Assembly: GCF_015160855.1 (NCBI RefSeq)
Contig: NZ_CP063373.1
Span: forward strand, 2,542,001-2,606,000
Length of the DNA stretch: 64,000 nucleotides
Direction of reading: 5' to 3'
DNA from: Streptomyces ferrugineus
GTDB lineage: Bacteria; Actinomycetota; Actinomycetes; Streptomycetales; Streptomycetaceae
Both the position numbers and the translations under genes were made by a program. Numbering within the stretch: position 1 is the stretch's first letter; every line of letters begins with the position of its first letter. The notes beneath the pieces are model-generated. The model ran no database searches. It was not told where the DNA came from and saw nothing but the letters and a program-made list of their open reading frames with translations. This document shows positions 48,723-57,008 of the stretch, one piece after another.

Positions 48723-49648
48723 AGTGTCAGTCCTCCGCCCGTCAGATCCGAGACCCTGGCGGTGGCGACCACGGCCAGCAGCACCAGCACACCCACGCAC
48801 GCGGCCACCTGGATCACGGCCCGGCGCGGTCCGCGTGGGGCGTAGGCGTAGGCGAGCGTCACCACGGCACCGGTCAGCAGCCCGCCGAGGTGGCCCTGCC
48901 AGGAGGTCAGGCCGGCGGACAGCAGCAACCACAGCAGCAGGAACACCATGAACCGGTTGACCGGCCGCATGTCCGCACCGACCCGGCGGGCCAGCACGTA
49001 GTACGCGGCGCCGAGACCGAAGATCGCCCCCGAGGCGCCGACCGACTCCCGGGCAGGGTGGGTGAGGAGCAGTTCCATGACGGAGCCGCCGAGCGCCGAC
49101 AGGAGATAGAGAGCGAGGTAGCGGACCCGGCCGAGCTGGATCTCCAGGAGGTGTCCGAGGTGCCACAGCGCGGCCATGTTCATCACGATGTGCAGAATCC
49201 CGAACGTGCCCTCCGTGGGCGGCAGATGCAGGAACGCGCTGGTGATCAGCCGCTCCCACTCACCTGCGGCGACACCCTCGGTGTGGAAGTTCCCCAGAAC
49301 GCCGCCGACGTCGGGGTAGTAGCCGGCGTCAAGCCCGGCCAGCCGGAACCCGACCATCGACAACCGCCCGATGATCTCCGGAAACGCCAGCTCGGCCAGG
49401 TAGACCAGGATGTTGAGGGCGATCAGGAGGTACGTCACGACGGCTGTCTCGGCGATCCGCCCGCCGACGACCGTCCGGGCCTGCCGCACCGACCGGGCGC
49501 CCTCCTTCACACACTCCACGCACTGGTGGCCGACGGACGCCTCCCGCATGCAGTCCGGGCAGATGTAGCGGTCGCAGCGGGTACAGCGGACGTAGGACGC
49601 CACCTTGGGGTGGCGATAACAGGTGGTGACGGTGGACTCGGGCTCCAC
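48719..49648 (-). CDS. Rhomboid family intramembrane serine protease with N-terminal zinc finger
   Basis: 309 residues from GTG at 49648 with GGAGGA 8 bases upstream; a longer frame to 49780 lacks a ribosome site. Residues 10-46 form a Cys/His-rich B-box-like finger (CYRHPKVASYVRCTRCDRY, then CPDC and HQCVEC). The rhomboid core has at least six helices: HIVMNMAALWHLG after the first, the catalytic S206 in VGASGAIFG and H253 in WQGHLGGLLTG. It cleaves within membrane helices of other proteins. The chitosanase start overlaps its stop, so the two are translated together, which raises the idea that the anchored chitosanase is a substrate. Confidence 0.92.
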   Translation of the reverse strand: MEPESTVTTCYRHPKVASYVRCTRCDRYICPDCMREASVGHQCVECVKEGARSVRQARTVVGGRIAETAVVTYLLIALNILVYLAELAFPEIIGRLSMVGFRLAGLDAGYYPDVGGVLGNFHTEGVAAGEWERLITSAFLHLPPTEGTFGILHIVMNMAALWHLGHLLEIQLGRVRYLALYLLSALGGSVMELLLTHPARESVGASGAIFGLGAAYYVLARRVGADMRPVNRFMVFLLLWLLLSAGLTSWQGHLGGLLTGAVVTLAYAYAPRGPRRAVIQVAACVGVLVLLAVVATARVSDLTGGGLTL

Positions 49649-49794
49649 GCCGGCTCCTCCAGGGACGGAACGATCAGTGAGCCGGTGGGGACGGCGCCGA
49701 ACAAAATAACCAATGCCCGTGGACGGTGGGAGAGGTGGGGCCGAGGTGCCGTAGCCTCGGCAGCCGGACCGGTGCGTCAAGGGGGAGACAAGAC

Positions 49795-50526
49795 ATGGCC
49801 GCGATCAGTCTCAGCAAGGTGGAGGAGACCGCGCCCGCGCTGGTCAGCCTGTACAAGAGCGCCGGGGTGTCGCTGCGCAAGCACGGACTGGACGGGGTGC
49901 GGGCCGCGGTCTACCTGGTCGTCGACTACTCCGGGTCGATGCGGCCGTACTACAAGGACGGCAGCGTGCAGGCCCTGGCCGACCGGGTGCTCGGGCTGTC
50001 GGCCCACCTCGACGACGACGGGATCGTGCCGGTCGTCTTCTTCTCCACCGACGTCGACGCCGTCACCGACATCGCGCTGGCCGATCACCGGGGGCGGATC
50101 GAGCGGATCGCGGCCGGGCTCGGGCACATGGGCAAGACCAGCTACCACCTGGCCATGGACGCCGTCATCGACCACTACCTGGACAGCGGCTCGACGGACC
50201 CCGCCCTGGTCGTGTTCCAGACCGACGGCGGCCCCATCAACAAGCTCGCCGCGGAACGGTATCTGTGCAAGGCGGCCCGGCTTCCGCTGTTCTGGCAGTT
50301 CATCGGCTTCGGGGACCCGAACAGCAAGCAGTTCGACTATCTGCGCAAGCTCGACGAGCTGGCGGTGCCGGACAGGCGGGTCGTCGACAACGCCGGGTTC
50401 TTCCACGCCGGTTCGGACCCGCGCAGGATGTCCGACGCCGAGCTGTACGACCGTCTGCTCGGGGAGTTCCCGAAGTGGCTGGTGGCGGCGCGGGCGCAGG
50501 GGATCGTACGGCCGCACCGACCGTGA
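49795..50526 (+). CDS. von Willebrand factor A domain protein (TerF/TerD-associated type)
   Basis: 243 residues from ATG at 49795 (MAAISLSKVEETAPALVSLY) with AAGGGGGAG upstream. The vWA fold has an intact MIDAS: DYSGSM near residue 46, a conserved Thr in GKTSYHLAMDAV and Asp in FQTDGGPIN. The N-terminus resembles the vWA parts of tellurium-resistance-type Ter proteins in actinobacteria. No signal peptide, so cytoplasmic. It binds a divalent metal and a protein partner; its role here is unknown. TAGCCT at 49752 may be its -10. It is divergent from the rhomboid gene and followed by an orphan cytochrome b. Confidence 0.85.
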   Translation: MAAISLSKVEETAPALVSLYKSAGVSLRKHGLDGVRAAVYLVVDYSGSMRPYYKDGSVQALADRVLGLSAHLDDDGIVPVVFFSTDVDAVTDIALADHRGRIERIAAGLGHMGKTSYHLAMDAVIDHYLDSGSTDPALVVFQTDGGPINKLAAERYLCKAARLPLFWQFIGFGDPNSKQFDYLRKLDELAVPDRRVVDNAGFFHAGSDPRRMSDAELYDRLLGEFPKWLVAARAQGIVRPHRP

Positions 50527-50601
50527 GCCGGGGCGTTCGCCCCGTTGGCGAGGCCTGTGGGGCCGTGTCACCCTGTGGTTGATCCGACGGGGAGGCGACG
50601 T

Positions 50602-52251
50602 ATGGACGGCGCGCGATCGGAGAACGACGGGACGACTGCACGGAGAGCGGCTCCGCCCGGGAAGGGCGAGAAGGTCGCCGACTGGGCCGACGGGCGGCTC
50701 GGCCTCTACGCGCTGGCCAAAGCCAATATGCGCAAGGTCTTCCCGGACCACTGGTCCTTCATGCTGGGCGAGGTCTGCCTCTACAGCTTCCTGATCCTGA
50801 TCCTCACCGGCGTCTACCTCACCCTGTTCTTCGACCCGAGCACCAACGAGGTCGTCTACAACGGCACCTACGAGCCGCTCAACGGCGTCCTGATGACCAG
50901 GGCCTACGAGTCCACGCTCGACATCAGCTTCGACGTCCGCGGCGGGCTGCTCATGCGGCAGATCCACCACTGGGCGGCGCTGGTCTTCGTCACCGGCATG
51001 CTCGTGCACATGATGCGGGTGTTCTTCACCGGCGCCTTCCGCAAGCCGCGCGAGCTGAACTGGGTGTTCGGCTGGACCCTGCTGATGCTCGGCATCATCA
51101 CCGGCCTGACCGGCTACTCCCTCCCCGACGACCTGCTGTCCGGCACCGGCCTCAGGTTCGCGCACGGCGCGATCCTGTCCGTCCCGATCGTGGGCACCTA
51201 CCTGGCGTTCTTCCTCTTCGGCGGGGAGTTCCCCGGCGAGGACTTCATCGCCCGGCTGTACCCGGTCCACATCCTGCTGCTGCCCGGGATCATGCTCGGC
51301 CTGGTGGTCGCCCATCTGATCCTGGTCTTCTACCACAAGCACACCCAGTACCCCGGCCCCGGCCGCGACCAGAAGTCGGTCGTCGGCATGCCCTTCCTGC
51401 CGGTGTACATCGCCAAGGCGGGCGGCTTCTTCTTCCTGGTCTTCGGCGTGCTGACGATCATGGGCGGCATCGCCGGCATCAACCCGGTGTGGGCGTTCGG
51501 CCCCTACCGCCCCGACCTGGTGACCACCGGGGCCCAGCCCGACTGGTATCTGGGCTTCTCCGAGGGACTGATCCGGGTGATGCCGGGATGGGAGCTCAAC
51601 GCCTGGGGCCACACCCTGGAACTGGGCGTCTTCATCCCCTTCTCGCTGTTCCCGCTGATCCTGCTCGCGCTCGGCCTGTACCCCTTCCTGGAGGCGTGGA
51701 TCACCGGCGACAAGCGTGAGCACCACATCCTCGACCGGCCCCGCAACATGCCCGTGCGCACCGGGCTCGGCGCGGCCTGGCTGAGCCTGTACGCGGTGCT
51801 GCTGATCGGCGGCGGCAACGACATCGTGGCCACGCATCTGCATCTGTCCATCAACTCGATCACCTGGTTCGTACGGATCTCGGTCTTCGTCGTGCCGGTC
51901 CTCACCTACTACGTGACCAAGCGGATCTGTCTCGGACTGCAGCGCCGGGACCGGGACAAGGTGCTGCACGGCAGGGAGACCGGCATCATCAAGCGGCTGC
52001 CGCACGGCGAGTACATCGAGGTGCACGAGCCGGTCACCCAGGGCCAGCTGTTCACCCTCACCCAGCACGAGCAGCATCCGCCGTACGAGATCGGCGAGCG
52101 CGTCGACGCGAACGGCGTCCGGCGCCGGGTCACCGTCTCCCAGCGGGTGCGGGCCCGGCTGGCGCTGGCGATGTTCGGGCCCCGGTCGCGGATCACCAAG
52201 CCGACGGTGGCGGAGTACCGCGAGGTCACCAGCGGCGATCACCACCACTGA
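50602..52251 (+). CDS. Cytochrome b subunit (QcrB-like), encoded without the rest of complex III
   Basis: 549 residues from ATG at 50602 with GGGGAGG 7 bases upstream. An actinobacterial-type cytochrome bc1 b subunit: haem-ligand His pairs in QIHHWAALVFVTGMLVHM and RLYPVHILLLPGIM/LVVAHLILVFYHKH, and the Qo-site motif PDWY (QPDWYLGFSEGLIRV) in place of PEWY. About nine membrane helices and a 110-residue hydrophilic tail ending SGDHHH, as in actinobacterial QcrB. The Rieske protein and cytochrome c genes (qcrA, qcrC) are absent nearby, so this is a second, stand-alone copy. Its last 26 bp overlap the convergent ipdE2 gene. Confidence 0.9.
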   Translation: MDGARSENDGTTARRAAPPGKGEKVADWADGRLGLYALAKANMRKVFPDHWSFMLGEVCLYSFLILILTGVYLTLFFDPSTNEVVYNGTYEPLNGVLMTRAYESTLDISFDVRGGLLMRQIHHWAALVFVTGMLVHMMRVFFTGAFRKPRELNWVFGWTLLMLGIITGLTGYSLPDDLLSGTGLRFAHGAILSVPIVGTYLAFFLFGGEFPGEDFIARLYPVHILLLPGIMLGLVVAHLILVFYHKHTQYPGPGRDQKSVVGMPFLPVYIAKAGGFFFLVFGVLTIMGGIAGINPVWAFGPYRPDLVTTGAQPDWYLGFSEGLIRVMPGWELNAWGHTLELGVFIPFSLFPLILLALGLYPFLEAWITGDKREHHILDRPRNMPVRTGLGAAWLSLYAVLLIGGGNDIVATHLHLSINSITWFVRISVFVVPVLTYYVTKRICLGLQRRDRDKVLHGRETGIIKRLPHGEYIEVHEPVTQGQLFTLTQHEQHPPYEIGERVDANGVRRRVTVSQRVRARLALAMFGPRSRITKPTVAEYREVTSGDHHH

Positions 52252-53197
52252 GCAGGACCTCCGCCCGGCACACGTCCGGGCCGCCCCAGGCGGAGCGCAG
52301 CGCGCGGGCCTTGGTCAGCCACAGCGACAGGTCGAGCTCCGCCGTGTAACCGATCGCGCCGTGCAACTGCAGCGCGGTGCGGGCGGTGGCGTACGCGGCC
52401 TCACCGGCGGCCACCTTGGCGGCGGCAATGTCCGCGGGCGCCATGGTGAGCGCGGCGCCGAGGACCAGGGGCCGGGCGAACTCCAGGGCGATCTTCGCAT
52501 CGGCCAGGCGATGCTTGACGGCCTGGAAGGAGCCTATGGGGACGCCGAACTGGCTGCGCCCCTTGACGTGGCCGACCGTCTTGTCGAGCAGGGCGAGCCC
52601 GACGCCGAGGGCTTGGGCTGCGGTGGTGAGACGGGCGAGGGCTAGGGCGTGGGCGGTGGGCGGGTCGGGACTGAGGAGTTCACCGCCGGGTTCGAGAGGA
52701 GTCAGGCGGCGGGCCGGATCCAGGGAGGGGCGCACGGGGCCGTGGCCGGGGGAGAGGCGCAGACCGTCGGGGGTGAGCGCGAGGCGGGTGGTGGCCGCGT
52801 CGCCGTCCAGGGCGTACGGCGCCGTCCACGCCAGCGTCGCCACGGCCTCGCCCGCCGCCAGCGCCGGCAGCAGCCGCTTGGCCGGGCCGGGGTCCGCCAG
52901 CCCGCCGAGCAGGGCGGCCGCCGTGACGGTCTCCACGACGGGCCCCGGCACCGCATGGCGGCCCAACTCCACAAAGGCGACGGCGAGTTCGACGGGCCGC
53001 GGGCCCAGCCCCTCGTAGGCCTCGGGGACCGCCAGCGCGAACACGCCCGCCTCGGCGATACGGGACCACAGCGCCCGGCCGCTCGCATGCTCGCCCCGGC
53101 TCCACTCCCGTACGACCGACGGTGTGTCCGCCGCCGTCAGCATCGCGTCCAGGGAGTCGGCGAAGGCCCGCTGCTCGGCGTCGAGGAGGAACCTCAT
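52226..53197 (-). CDS. ipdE2: Acyl-CoA dehydrogenase, IpdE2-like small subunit
   Basis: 323 residues from ATG at 53197, sharing one base with the upstream gene's stop. The N-terminus MRFLLDAEQRAFADSLDAML and the helical C-terminal domain (KGRSQFGVPIGSFQAVKHRLADAK, LQLHGAIGYTAELDLSLWL) are those of FadE-type dehydrogenases, but the FAD-binding middle is short. This is the small partner of the alpha2-beta2 steroid acyl-CoA dehydrogenases; beside ipdE1 in a KstR2-type cluster it corresponds to IpdE2 (FadE33). With IpdE1 it should dehydrogenate the propionyl side chain of a HIP-CoA derivative. The symbol rests on context and recall, not a search. Confidence 0.8.
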   Translation of the reverse strand: MRFLLDAEQRAFADSLDAMLTAADTPSVVREWSRGEHASGRALWSRIAEAGVFALAVPEAYEGLGPRPVELAVAFVELGRHAVPGPVVETVTAAALLGGLADPGPAKRLLPALAAGEAVATLAWTAPYALDGDAATTRLALTPDGLRLSPGHGPVRPSLDPARRLTPLEPGGELLSPDPPTAHALALARLTTAAQALGVGLALLDKTVGHVKGRSQFGVPIGSFQAVKHRLADAKIALEFARPLVLGAALTMAPADIAAAKVAAGEAAYATARTALQLHGAIGYTAELDLSLWLTKARALRSAWGGPDVCRAEVLLSGGDRRW

Positions 53198-54336
53198 CAG
53201 CGTCGCCCCTTCGGCAGGCCGAGCAGCCGCTCGGCGATGATGTCGCGCTGGATCTCGTTCGTCCCCGCGTAGATGGGGCCGGCCAGGGCGAAGACGTACC
53301 GCTCGGACCAGTCGGTGTCGGCCCGCTCGCCGTCGGCGTCCAGGAGATCGAGGGCCGTCTCGTGCAGCGCGATGTCGAACTCCGACCAGAACACCTTGTT
53401 CAGGCTGGACTCCGGGCCGATCGACTCGCCGTCGAGGAAGCGGGAGGCGGCGGCGAAGGTGAAGAGCTGGTAGGCGCGGGCGCCGATCAGGGCGTCGGCC
53501 ACGCGGCTCTCGGTGCTCTGCGGGCTGCCCCGGTCCTGCCAGAGGCGGTGGAGGCGGTCGGCGCTCGCCAGGAAACGGCCGGGGGAGCGCAGCATCAGAC
53601 CGCGTTCGTTGCCCGCCGTCGACATCGCGATCCGCCACCCGCGGCCCGGCTCGCCGATCACGTCCTCGTCCGGCACGAACACCTCGTCCAGGAACAGCTC
53701 GGCGAAGGCGGGCTTGCCGTCCAGGCGGGCGATGGGACGGACCGTGACGCCGGGGGCGCGCAGGTCGAACATCAGGTAGGTCAGCCCCTGGTGGGGCTTG
53801 GGGGCGTCCGGGTCGCTGCGGAACAGGCCGAACGCGCGGTCGGCGAAGGCGGCGCGCGAGGACCAGGTCTTCTGGCCCGACAGCAGCCAGCCCCCGTCCG
53901 CGCGCACGGCCCTCGACCGGAGCGAGGCCAGGTCCGAGCCCGCCTCCGGCTCCGACCACGCCTGCGCCCAGATCACCTCGCCGGTCGCCATGGACGGAAG
54001 CACACGCGCGCGCTGCTCGGCCGTGCCGTGGTCGAAGAGGGTCGGGGCCAGGAGACTGACGCCGTTCTGACCGACGCGGCCCGGTGCGCCCGCCGCGTAG
54101 TACTCCTCCTCGAACAGCAGCCACCGTACGAGTGAGGCGTCCCGACCGCCGTACACCGCCGGCCAGTTCACCACCGACCAGCGGTCCGCGGCCAGCTCGG
54201 CCTCCCACGCCCGGTGCGCCGCGAAGCCCTCCTCGGTCTCCAGGGAGGGGAGCGGATCGGGCGGCACATGCGCATGGAGCCAGGCGCGGGCCTCGGCGCG
54301 GAACGCCTCGTCGGCGGCGCAGTGGGTGAGATCCAC
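53197..54336 (-). CDS. ipdE1: Acyl-CoA dehydrogenase, IpdE1-like large subunit
   Basis: 379 residues from ATG at 54336. Standard FadE layout: N-terminal helices with GWPAVYGGRD-like NWPAVYGGRDASLVRW, FAD contact AWSEPEAGSDLASLRSRAV and QKTWSSRAAFADR, and the C-terminal IYAGTNEIQRDIIAERLLG, which is close to FadE30 (IpdE1) of M. tuberculosis as I remember it. It pairs with the small subunit gene immediately downstream. The gene is transcribed away from ipdF over a 72-bp region holding a KstR2-type operator. Role: first beta-oxidation step on the HIP-CoA side chain (inferred). Confidence 0.82.
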   Translation of the reverse strand: MDLTHCAADEAFRAEARAWLHAHVPPDPLPSLETEEGFAAHRAWEAELAADRWSVVNWPAVYGGRDASLVRWLLFEEEYYAAGAPGRVGQNGVSLLAPTLFDHGTAEQRARVLPSMATGEVIWAQAWSEPEAGSDLASLRSRAVRADGGWLLSGQKTWSSRAAFADRAFGLFRSDPDAPKPHQGLTYLMFDLRAPGVTVRPIARLDGKPAFAELFLDEVFVPDEDVIGEPGRGWRIAMSTAGNERGLMLRSPGRFLASADRLHRLWQDRGSPQSTESRVADALIGARAYQLFTFAAASRFLDGESIGPESSLNKVFWSEFDIALHETALDLLDADGERADTDWSERYVFALAGPIYAGTNEIQRDIIAERLLGLPKGRR

Positions 54337-54374
54337 GGTCGCCCTCCCTTCCTGCGAGCCCTACAGATTCTCTT

Positions 54375-54392
54375 CCCTAACAAGTGTTTGGT
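54375..54392. promoter_or_regulatory. KstR2-type operator 1 between ipdE1 and ipdF
   Basis: On the minus strand it reads ACCAAACACTTGTTAGGG, matching the pseudo-palindrome ACCNAACANNTGTTNGGT except for the last base. It fits the published KstR2 motif AnCAAGnnCTTGnT at 9 of 10 fixed positions. It overlaps TAGGTT (54392-54397), a possible -10 for ipdF, so repressor binding would block it. The same palindrome recurs at 60425-60442. Confidence 0.8.
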
Positions 54393-54408
54393 AGGTTAGC
54401 GTGCTGCT

Positions 54409-55191
54409 ATGACAAACGTCGAGGCGCCGGCGTACGTTCCCGGGCACGGGCTGCTCCGCGGCCGCACCGCCGTCATCACCGCGGCGGCCGGTGCCGGCAT
54501 CGGCGGGGCGACCGCGCGCCGCTTCCTGGAGGAGGGCGCGCGGGTGCTGATCAGCGACGCGCACGCGCGCCGGCTGAAGGAGCACGAGGGCGAGCTGGCC
54601 CGTCGGTTCGAGGGCGCGGTGACGTCCGCGGTGTGCGACGTCACCGACGAGGCGCAGGTGCGGGCCCTGTTCGACACCGCCGTGCGGGAACACGGCCGGC
54701 TCGACGTCGTCGTCAACAACGCGGGCCTCGGCGGGACTTCGCCGCTCGTCGACATGACCGACGAGCAGTGGTCGAAGGTCCTCGACGTGACCTTGAACGG
54801 CACCTTCCGATGTACCCGGGCCGCCCTGCGCCACCTGCGTGACACCGGCGGCGTGATCGTCAACAACGCCTCCGTCGTCGGCTGGCGCGCCCAGGCCGGC
54901 CAGGCGCACTACGCGGCCGCCAAGGCGGGTGTGATGGCGCTGACCCGGTGCGCGGCGATCGAGGCGGCCGAGTACGGGGTGCGGGTGAACGCCGTGGCAC
55001 CGAGCCTCGCCATGCACCCCCATCTGGCCAAGGTGACCACCCCGGAACTGCTGGAGGAGCTCACCGCCCGCGAGGCCTTCGGGCGGTACGCCGAGCCATG
55101 GGAGGTGGCCAACGTGATCGTCTTCCTCGCGTCGGGCTACTCGTCGTACCTGACCGGAGAGATCGTCTCCGTCAGCAGCCAGCATCCCTAG
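54409..55191 (+). CDS. ipdF: SDR family oxidoreductase, IpdF-like
   Basis: 260 residues from ATG at 54409. Classical SDR: cofactor loop TAAAGAGIGGATARRFLEEG, NNAGLGG, catalytic Ser in NNASVVGW and Tyr/Lys in HYAAAKAG. The opening AYVPGHGLLRGRTAVITAAA and the ending SSYLTGEIVSVSSQHP are close to Rv3559c (IpdF) of M. tuberculosis as I recall it. IpdF oxidises the ring hydroxyl of a HIC-CoA intermediate in HIP breakdown. First gene of ipdF-kstR2-fadA6, controlled from operator 1; kstR2 starts 15 bp after its stop. Confidence 0.85.
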   Translation: MTNVEAPAYVPGHGLLRGRTAVITAAAGAGIGGATARRFLEEGARVLISDAHARRLKEHEGELARRFEGAVTSAVCDVTDEAQVRALFDTAVREHGRLDVVVNNAGLGGTSPLVDMTDEQWSKVLDVTLNGTFRCTRAALRHLRDTGGVIVNNASVVGWRAQAGQAHYAAAKAGVMALTRCAAIEAAEYGVRVNAVAPSLAMHPHLAKVTTPELLEELTAREAFGRYAEPWEVANVIVFLASGYSSYLTGEIVSVSSQHP

Positions 55192-55206
55192 GACCACAAT
55201 GGACCC

Positions 55207-55824
55207 GTGCCGACCAAGAAGAAGCCCCAGGTGACCGCCGCCGCCCAGGCCGCCCGGCGGCGCGAACTCCTCGACACCGCCGCCGAGGTCTTCGCCGAGC
55301 AGGGCTACAACGCCACGACCGTACGCAAGATCGCGGACCACGCGGGCATGCTCGCGGGCAGCCTCTACTACCACTTCGACTCCAAGGAGTCGATGCTGGA
55401 GGAGATCCTGCGGACCTTCCTCGACGAGCTCTGGGGCGGCTACGACACCGTCCTGGGCGCCGAGCTCGGACCCCGCGAAACCCTCGAAGCCCTGGTCACC
55501 GAGTCGTTCCGGGAGATCGACCGGCACCGCGCCGCCGTCGCGATCTACCAGAAGGAGAACAAGCAACTGGTGGCGCAGGAACGGTTCGCGTTCCTCGCCG
55601 ATTCCCAGCGCAGATTCGAGAAGGCGTGGCTGTCCACGCTGGAGCGCGGCGTCGCGGCCGGTGTGTTCCGGTCCGACCTCGACGTCCGGCTCACCTACCG
55701 GTTCGTCCGCGACACGGTGTGGGTCGCCGCGTCCTGGTACCGGCCCGGCGGACAGCACAGCCCGGAGGAGATCGCCCGGCAGTACCTGTCGATGGTGCTG
55801 GACGGGATCGCTGTACGCACATAA
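55207..55824 (+). CDS. kstR2: TetR family repressor, KstR2-like
   Basis: 205 residues from GTG at 55207. Residues about 18-62 form the TetR HTH (RRRELLDTAAEVFAEQGYNA, then TTVRKIADHAGMLAGSLYYHF with SKESMLEEIL). The C-terminal ligand domain resembles KstR2 of mycobacteria, including IYQKENKQLVAQERFAFL and the ending VWVAASWYRPGGQHSPEEI with QYLSMVLDGI. KstR2 releases DNA when HIP-CoA binds. Its presumed operators are the two 18-bp palindromes in this cluster. Located between ipdF and fadA6 in the same transcript, so it is autoregulated. Confidence 0.87.
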   Translation: MPTKKKPQVTAAAQAARRRELLDTAAEVFAEQGYNATTVRKIADHAGMLAGSLYYHFDSKESMLEEILRTFLDELWGGYDTVLGAELGPRETLEALVTESFREIDRHRAAVAIYQKENKQLVAQERFAFLADSQRRFEKAWLSTLERGVAAGVFRSDLDVRLTYRFVRDTVWVAASWYRPGGQHSPEEIARQYLSMVLDGIAVRT

Positions 55825-55850
55825 CCCACTGGTCCCATTGGGGAGTTGCC

Positions 55851-57008
55851 ATGGCCGAGGCCTACATCGTCGAAGCGGTCCGTACGCCCGTCGGGCGGCG
55901 CGGAGGAGGGCTCAGCGGGGTCCATCCGGCCGACCTGGGCGCGCATGTCCTCAAGGAACTCGTCTCGCGCGCGGGCATGGACCCGGCCGCCGTCGAGGAC
56001 GTCGTCTTCGGCTGTCTGGACGCGGTCGGGCCACAGGCCGGCGACATCGCGCGGACCTGCTGGCTGGCGGCCGGGCTGCCCGAGGAGGTGCCGGGTGTGA
56101 CCGTGGACCGGCAGTGCGGGTCCTCGCAGCAGGCCGTGCACTTCGCCGCGCAGGGCGTGCTGTCCGGCACCCAGGACCTGGTGGTCGCGGGCGGCGTGCA
56201 GAACATGTCGATGATCCCCATCGCCTTCGCCACCCGGCAGGCCGCCGAGCCGCTCGGGCTGACCGCCGGTCCCTTCGCCGGCAGCGAGGGCTGGCGGGCG
56301 CGGTACGGGGAGAAGCCCGTCAACCAGTTCGTCGGCGCCGAGATGATCGCCGCCAAGTGGGGGATCACCCGGCAGGACCAGGAGGAGTTCGCGCTGCGCT
56401 CGCACCGGCGGGCGCTGCGGGCGATCGACGAGGGGCGCTTCGAGCGGGAGACCGTGGCGTACGGCCAGGTCGGCTTCGACGAAGGGCCGCGCCGGGACAC
56501 CTCGCTGGAGAAGATGGCCGGGCTGAAGCCGGTCATCGACGGCGGCACGATCACCGCGGCCTGTTCCTCACAGGTCTCCGACGGCGCGGCGGCGATGCTG
56601 CTGGCCTCGGAGCGGGCGGTGCGCGAGCATGGGCTCACGCCCCGGGCCCGGGTGCACCACCTCTCGGTGCGCGGTGAGGATCCCATCCGCATGCTCACCG
56701 CCCCGATACCCGCCACCGCCCACGCCCTGAAGAAGACCGGCCTGTCCATCGACGACATCGACCTCGTCGAGATCAACGAGGCCTTCGCGCCCGTCGTCCT
56801 GGCCTGGCTGAAGGAGACCGGCGCGGATCCCGACAGGGTCAATGTCAACGGCGGTGCGATCGCCCTGGGGCACCCTCTGGGCGCCACCGGAGCCAAGCTG
56901 ATGACGACCCTGCTGCACGAACTGGAGCGCACCGGAGGCCGGTTCGGACTCCAGACCATGTGCGAGGGCGGGGGACAGGCCAACGTGACGATCATCGAGA
57001 GGCTGTGA
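55851..57008 (+). CDS. fadA6: Acetyl-CoA acetyltransferase, FadA6-like thiolase
   Basis: 385 residues from ATG at 55851. Thiolase with the nucleophile C89 in VDRQCGSSQQA, the His in GGAIALGHPLGATGAK and the second Cys in MCEGGGQANVT. The sequence VTVDRQCGSSQQA, PIPATAHALKKTGLSIDDID and FGLQTMCEGGG agree with FadA6 (Rv3556c) as remembered. It performs the thiolytic cleavage late in ring C/D breakdown. Its last 17 bp overlap the end of the convergent ipdC gene. GGGGAG stands 6 bases before the ATG. Confidence 0.87.
   Translation: MAEAYIVEAVRTPVGRRGGGLSGVHPADLGAHVLKELVSRAGMDPAAVEDVVFGCLDAVGPQAGDIARTCWLAAGLPEEVPGVTVDRQCGSSQQAVHFAAQGVLSGTQDLVVAGGVQNMSMIPIAFATRQAAEPLGLTAGPFAGSEGWRARYGEKPVNQFVGAEMIAAKWGITRQDQEEFALRSHRRALRAIDEGRFERETVAYGQVGFDEGPRRDTSLEKMAGLKPVIDGGTITAACSSQVSDGAAAMLLASERAVREHGLTPRARVHHLSVRGEDPIRMLTAPIPATAHALKKTGLSIDDIDLVEINEAFAPVVLAWLKETGADPDRVNVNGGAIALGHPLGATGAKLMTTLLHELERTGGRFGLQTMCEGGGQANVTIIERL

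Noticed and set aside
48719..50526. Idea that the vWA protein belongs to a tellurium-resistance or defence island
   Set aside because: No terD, terC or other defence genes are next to it; the neighbours are a rhomboid gene and a cytochrome b.
54948..57008. A 686-codon frame joining ipdF/kstR2 regions with the thiolase
   Set aside because: The upstream half is a shadow of ipdF and kstR2; the thiolase has its own ATG and ribosome site at 55851.
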